Shown in pieces: positions 61,178 to 64,000 of a DNA stretch of 64,000 nucleotides (its first letter is position 1; every line of letters begins with the position of its first letter). The position numbers and the translations under genes were made by a program. Origin of the DNA: Snodgrassella alvi (GTDB taxonomy: Bacteria; Pseudomonadota; Gammaproteobacteria; Burkholderiales; Neisseriaceae); NCBI RefSeq assembly GCF_002777855.1, contig NZ_MEIK01000016.1, positions 48,412 through 112,411 of the forward strand. Direction: 5' to 3'. The notes under the pieces were generated by a model. That model was not told where the DNA came from. It saw only the letters and a program-made list of their open reading frames with translations, and ran no database searches.

Positions 61178-61834
61178 ATGAATAAGCCTATATTCTGGTT
61201 TGATTTCGGGGGTGTACTTACCCCACCAATTAAAGCAATTATCTATCAATACCAGCAGAAAACCCAATTACCAGCAAATATCATGTTGCAAGCCGTAAAA
61301 GACACTGCTGCTGAATTTGGCTATACAGGCCTCGAGCCACTAGAAATCGGTTTAATCAGTGAGCAAGAGTGGGGCAGACGGGTAAAAAACAGATTGACCC
61401 AGCTCCAACCAAATATTGACACTTCAAAAGCCGATCTGGAACACTTCGGGCGTCAATGGTTTGAAAATATTCAACCAAATACTCTGATGATAGATAAAGT
61501 TCGGCAACTAGAGAAAGCCGGATTCACCATAGGTTTATTAACCAATAATGTCAGAGAATGGGAAGCTTACTGGCGGCCTATGATAAACCTTGATGACGTG
61601 CTGGATATAATAGTGGATTCTTGTAAGGTTGGCTGCCGAAAGCCAGACCAGACCATCTTTCAAATAGCTGAGCAACAAGCCAACACAACTGCGCAACACT
61701 GTATCCTAATTGATGACACAGAAGAAAATTGTGTAGCCGCTCAAAAAAGAGGATGGCAAACTATTCATTTTATTGATAATGACCAGGTATTAAAGGAAAT
61801 CAGTTATTTAACTGCAAACAAAAGTTTAGAATAA
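61178..61834 (+). CDS. HAD-superfamily phosphatase-like hydrolase
   Basis: 218 residues with all four HAD motifs: the nucleophile Asp9 in DFGGVL (the second acidic residue of the usual DxD is glycine, as in YihX-like enzymes), Thr122 in LLTNN, Lys155 in CRKPD and Asp179-Asp180 in LIDDTEEN. A cap domain lies between the first two. It follows the AfsA-like gene by 15 bases, so both are probably cotranscribed. A dephosphorylation step in the same pathway is an inference from that linkage. Confidence 0.88.
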   Translation: MNKPIFWFDFGGVLTPPIKAIIYQYQQKTQLPANIMLQAVKDTAAEFGYTGLEPLEIGLISEQEWGRRVKNRLTQLQPNIDTSKADLEHFGRQWFENIQPNTLMIDKVRQLEKAGFTIGLLTNNVREWEAYWRPMINLDDVLDIIVDSCKVGCRKPDQTIFQIAEQQANTTAQHCILIDDTEENCVAAQKRGWQTIHFIDNDQVLKEISYLTANKSLE

Positions 61835-62850
61835 AAATCTCTTTTCCTCCTATCAACCTTAATATCTACGTTTAGACACATGTAATTCAATACGGTGAAT
61901 TGTCACTCAATATTTTTGCAAGATTATTTATATAACTTCTTAAAAAGCTGATTTTAATTGGATGAGAAGAAAGATGTACGAAAGTCTTGCCAAGTCTGAA
62001 TACGCAGGCTGTAAGTATGTCTCTTACACGTATTGCTTATTTCTCCCCCTCATTCATAAAATCAACTCCATCCAAATGCCATATTTGAAATTTTTCAGAT
62101 TCCGAAATTTCAGTAACCTTCACGATGCGATTTTTCAAAGTTACTACATCTTGAGTAGAATCAGGTTATTTACCCCTATTTAATCAATTAATCTCATTAT
62201 CTTTTATGGCACATGCCTCATATTTTAGATAGGCAATTAAGAGATAATGCTAATATTGTTGCTAAAAATTAACAGTTCACTGATGCTAGAGTGTTTATCT
62301 GAAAATAATATTAAATAAAATTTTAATAAAAATATTTATTATATATATCATTATATTATGATAATATTTATTTAATTTGTTATTATCATATATGCATATT
62401 AGTAGTAATTAAATAGGCTAAATTCCAATGTGCTTAATAAAAATTAATATTCAAAAGTAAACATGAAGATTATAATTTTTATAAATTTTCTGAAACAATT
62501 GTCTTCCTATTACTAATATTTTTATAGATTTGTCCATTATTGTAGTTGCAATAAACAGAAATCAAACCTCAAGTAATCTTTTTCACAAATTATGTAGAAA
62601 TAAAACAGTATTTGGAATTTTCAGACTAATTGCTTCATTTTTAGCATAGGGGCAGCATTTCACAACGCAATATTTTTTATAAACCAGCCAGATTAAATGA
62701 ATAAAAATCTCCATAAAATTATATTCAATACTCTTTACTATCCACTCAAAGCCGAAAATACCAGCCTCATTATTAAAGGCAATATTGCCTATCTTGAGAG
62801 CTACATGGATCACAGGCAGTCATAATTTACTTTCATATTTAAAGAGCAAA
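61835..62850. other. Long AT-rich intergenic region without a clear gene
   Basis: Just over 1 kb, with the most A/T-rich part near 62280-62420. Two short frames (61962-62183 plus and 62583-62813 minus) have no family resemblance and odd composition, so they were not accepted. The region probably includes the promoter of the transporter gene that starts at 62851 and may hold the remains of older genes. Confidence 0.5.
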
Positions 62851-64000
62851 ATGTATCTACAAAAAATCGTATTGCTTATCAATTTCTTGGCTAGTGCTCT
62901 TATAAGTGTTTACGCCTCGCCGGTAACAGAAGTAGCTTCCCAGCTAGACCGTCAGCAGCAACAGCAAATCATTCGCGAACAGCAGCGTCAGCAGCAGTTT
63001 CAGCAGCAAATGCAGCCCGAAGTAAATATTCGTTTACAGCCACAAGAAGAAAACCCAACACAGACAGATAAACTAAATACCAACGAAACCCCGTGTTTTG
63101 CCATCAACAGCATCACCCTGACAGGAGAAGAAGCCAGCCGGTTCCAGTTTGCCCTAAAAAAAGCGCAGCGCCAGAGCCAGTTTACCGCAGGCATGTGCCT
63201 AGGCAGCAAAGCCATCAACCAGATCATGACCTTGGCACAGAATGCCGTCATCGAACGTGGCTATACCACCACCCGTATTTTAGCCACACCACAGGATCTT
63301 ACCAGCGGCACCTTACAGCTCAGCGTCATTCCGGGGCGAATCCATACCATTCGTTACAACCTAGATAATGCAGCAACCACCCACGTAGAGCGTATTCGCC
63401 GCATCCAGAACGAATTTCCAGCCAGAGCCGGAGACATCCTGAATCTGCGGCAGCTAGAGCAGGGACTGGAAAACCTGCGTCGCGTTCCCACCGCCGAAGC
63501 TGATATCCAGATAGTACCGGCTGAAGCACCGAACGAAAGCGACATCGTCATCAGCTGGTCACAACGAACCATTCCCTTTCGTATAAGTTTTAACGCAGAC
63601 GATTCCGGCAGCCATTCCACAGGGCGTTATCAGGGAGGCGTCACATTATCAGCAGACAATCCCTTAGGATTAAGTGATTTATTTTATATCAACTACAACC
63701 ATGATTTAGGCAGCAAAGACAGTCAAATGGACAGCGATGGCAACCGCACCGGCAGCGGTACCCGTGGCTATGCACTGCATTACTCAATACCATTTGGCAA
63801 CTGGCTGATAGCGTATAACCGCAACCATTACCGTTATCATCAGGCCGTAGCCGGATACAACGAAAACTACGACTACAACGGCAAAAGCGACAACAGCGAC
63901 ATCGGACTAACGCGGCTGCTGTATCGCGACAGCCACCGCAAAACCGACATCACCGCCAAATTATGGCGTCGGCAATCCCATAATTACGTAAACGATGCCG
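62851..64000 (+). CDS. Two-partner-secretion outer-membrane transporter (FhaC/ShlB type), N-terminal part (runs off the window)
   Basis: Open from the ATG at 62851 to the window edge, 383 codons. A signal peptide (about 1-22, ending VYA) is followed by a Gln/Arg-rich segment (about 34-57, with EQQRQQQFQQQ). POTRA-type regions follow (CFAINSITLTG near 92, then RGYTTTRILATPQDLTSGTLQLSVIPG quoted here in part as TTTRILATP and LQLSVIPGRIHTI). Beta-barrel strands start with FRISFNADDSGS. The family exports a large TpsA adhesin or toxin, expected next door. C-ending codons dominate, unlike the plus-strand genes before 53 kb. Confidence 0.92.
   Translation, partial: MYLQKIVLLINFLASALISVYASPVTEVASQLDRQQQQQIIREQQRQQQFQQQMQPEVNIRLQPQEENPTQTDKLNTNETPCFAINSITLTGEEASRFQFALKKAQRQSQFTAGMCLGSKAINQIMTLAQNAVIERGYTTTRILATPQDLTSGTLQLSVIPGRIHTIRYNLDNAATTHVERIRRIQNEFPARAGDILNLRQLEQGLENLRRVPTAEADIQIVPAEAPNESDIVISWSQRTIPFRISFNADDSGSHSTGRYQGGVTLSADNPLGLSDLFYINYNHDLGSKDSQMDSDGNRTGSGTRGYALHYSIPFGNWLIAYNRNHYRYHQAVAGYNENYDYNGKSDNSDIGLTRLLYRDSHRKTDITAKLWRRQSHNYVNDA

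Noticed and set aside
61962..62183. Plus-strand open frame of 73 codons
   Set aside because: No ribosome site, odd composition and no recognisable motif; noted only as possible gene remains.
62583..62813. Minus-strand open frame of 76 codons
   Set aside because: Lies in an AT-rich spacer upstream of the transporter, with no ribosome site and no motif.

Overview
The window looks like a chromosomal segment of a low-GC member of the Neisseriaceae (Betaproteobacteria). The best guess is a bee-gut Snodgrassella or close relative. This is inferred from recognisable Neisseria-type proteins (PilC/PilY1-like tip protein, LtgA-like lytic transglycosylase, AcnB, MetX-MetW pair, type-2 malate dehydrogenase), a complete TCA block in the neisserial order, and AT-rich spacers. 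No marker here proves the species. Almost all genes are housekeeping and intact. Accessory character is confined to the two ends and a few islands. Layout: 1-1.0 kb holds the start of a pilC-type gene on the minus strand. 1.0-2.7 kb is an AT-rich spacer with four tRNA genes (Val-Asp-Val on plus, Leu on minus). 3-8 kb carries argS, metX-metW and mdh on the minus strand. 8.2-19.8 kb is the respiratory and TCA block on the plus strand: a GntR/UTRA regulator, sdhCDAB-sdhE, gltA, sucA, sucB and lpdA. Hairpins after gltA, sucA, sucB and lpdA probably divide it into several transcripts. 20.0 kb has a lone TIR-like (DUF1863/ThsB-like) protein. 20.6-31.3 kb is mostly minus-strand housekeeping: hslR, pncB, a double-hotdog thioesterase, scpA, tcdA, an isochorismatase-like hydrolase, ltgA and trkH-trkA, with one uspA on plus. 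31.6-38.1 kb on plus holds an M48 lipoprotein protease, acnB, cysK, a decayed DUF2867 gene and a small lipoprotein. 38.3-46.8 kb is mainly minus strand: ppiB, fbp, rlmJ, a PyrD-like enzyme, mscL, fabI, trxB, a zf-CHCC protein and ilvE, with a GST on plus. 47-53.7 kb holds lapA-lapB, pyrF, a Ubi-type hydroxylase (minus), an Smr protein, a DUF2062 membrane protein, a small HExxH protein and prmB. 53.8-58.6 kb on minus holds a CYTH triphosphatase-like protein, a serine hydrolase and clpB. 59.4-64 kb on plus is accessory: a short unknown protein, an AfsA-like double-hotdog protein with an adjacent HAD phosphatase, and the first part of a two-partner-secretion (FhaC/ShlB-type) transporter. Together the genes describe an oxidative organism: the 2-oxoglutarate to succinate branch, succinate dehydrogenase, citrate synthase, aconitase B and malate dehydrogenase are all here, with fbp for gluconeogenesis. 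Strand composition seems to change near 53.7 kb, from G/T-rich to C/A-rich on the plus strand. That would fit a replication terminus or an inversion boundary, but no dif site was recognised. The most unusual item is the AfsA-HAD pair at 60.2-61.8 kb, which resembles the first and dephosphorylation steps of gamma-butyrolactone signal synthesis in Streptomyces and could make a butyrolactone-like or DHAP-derived lipid.
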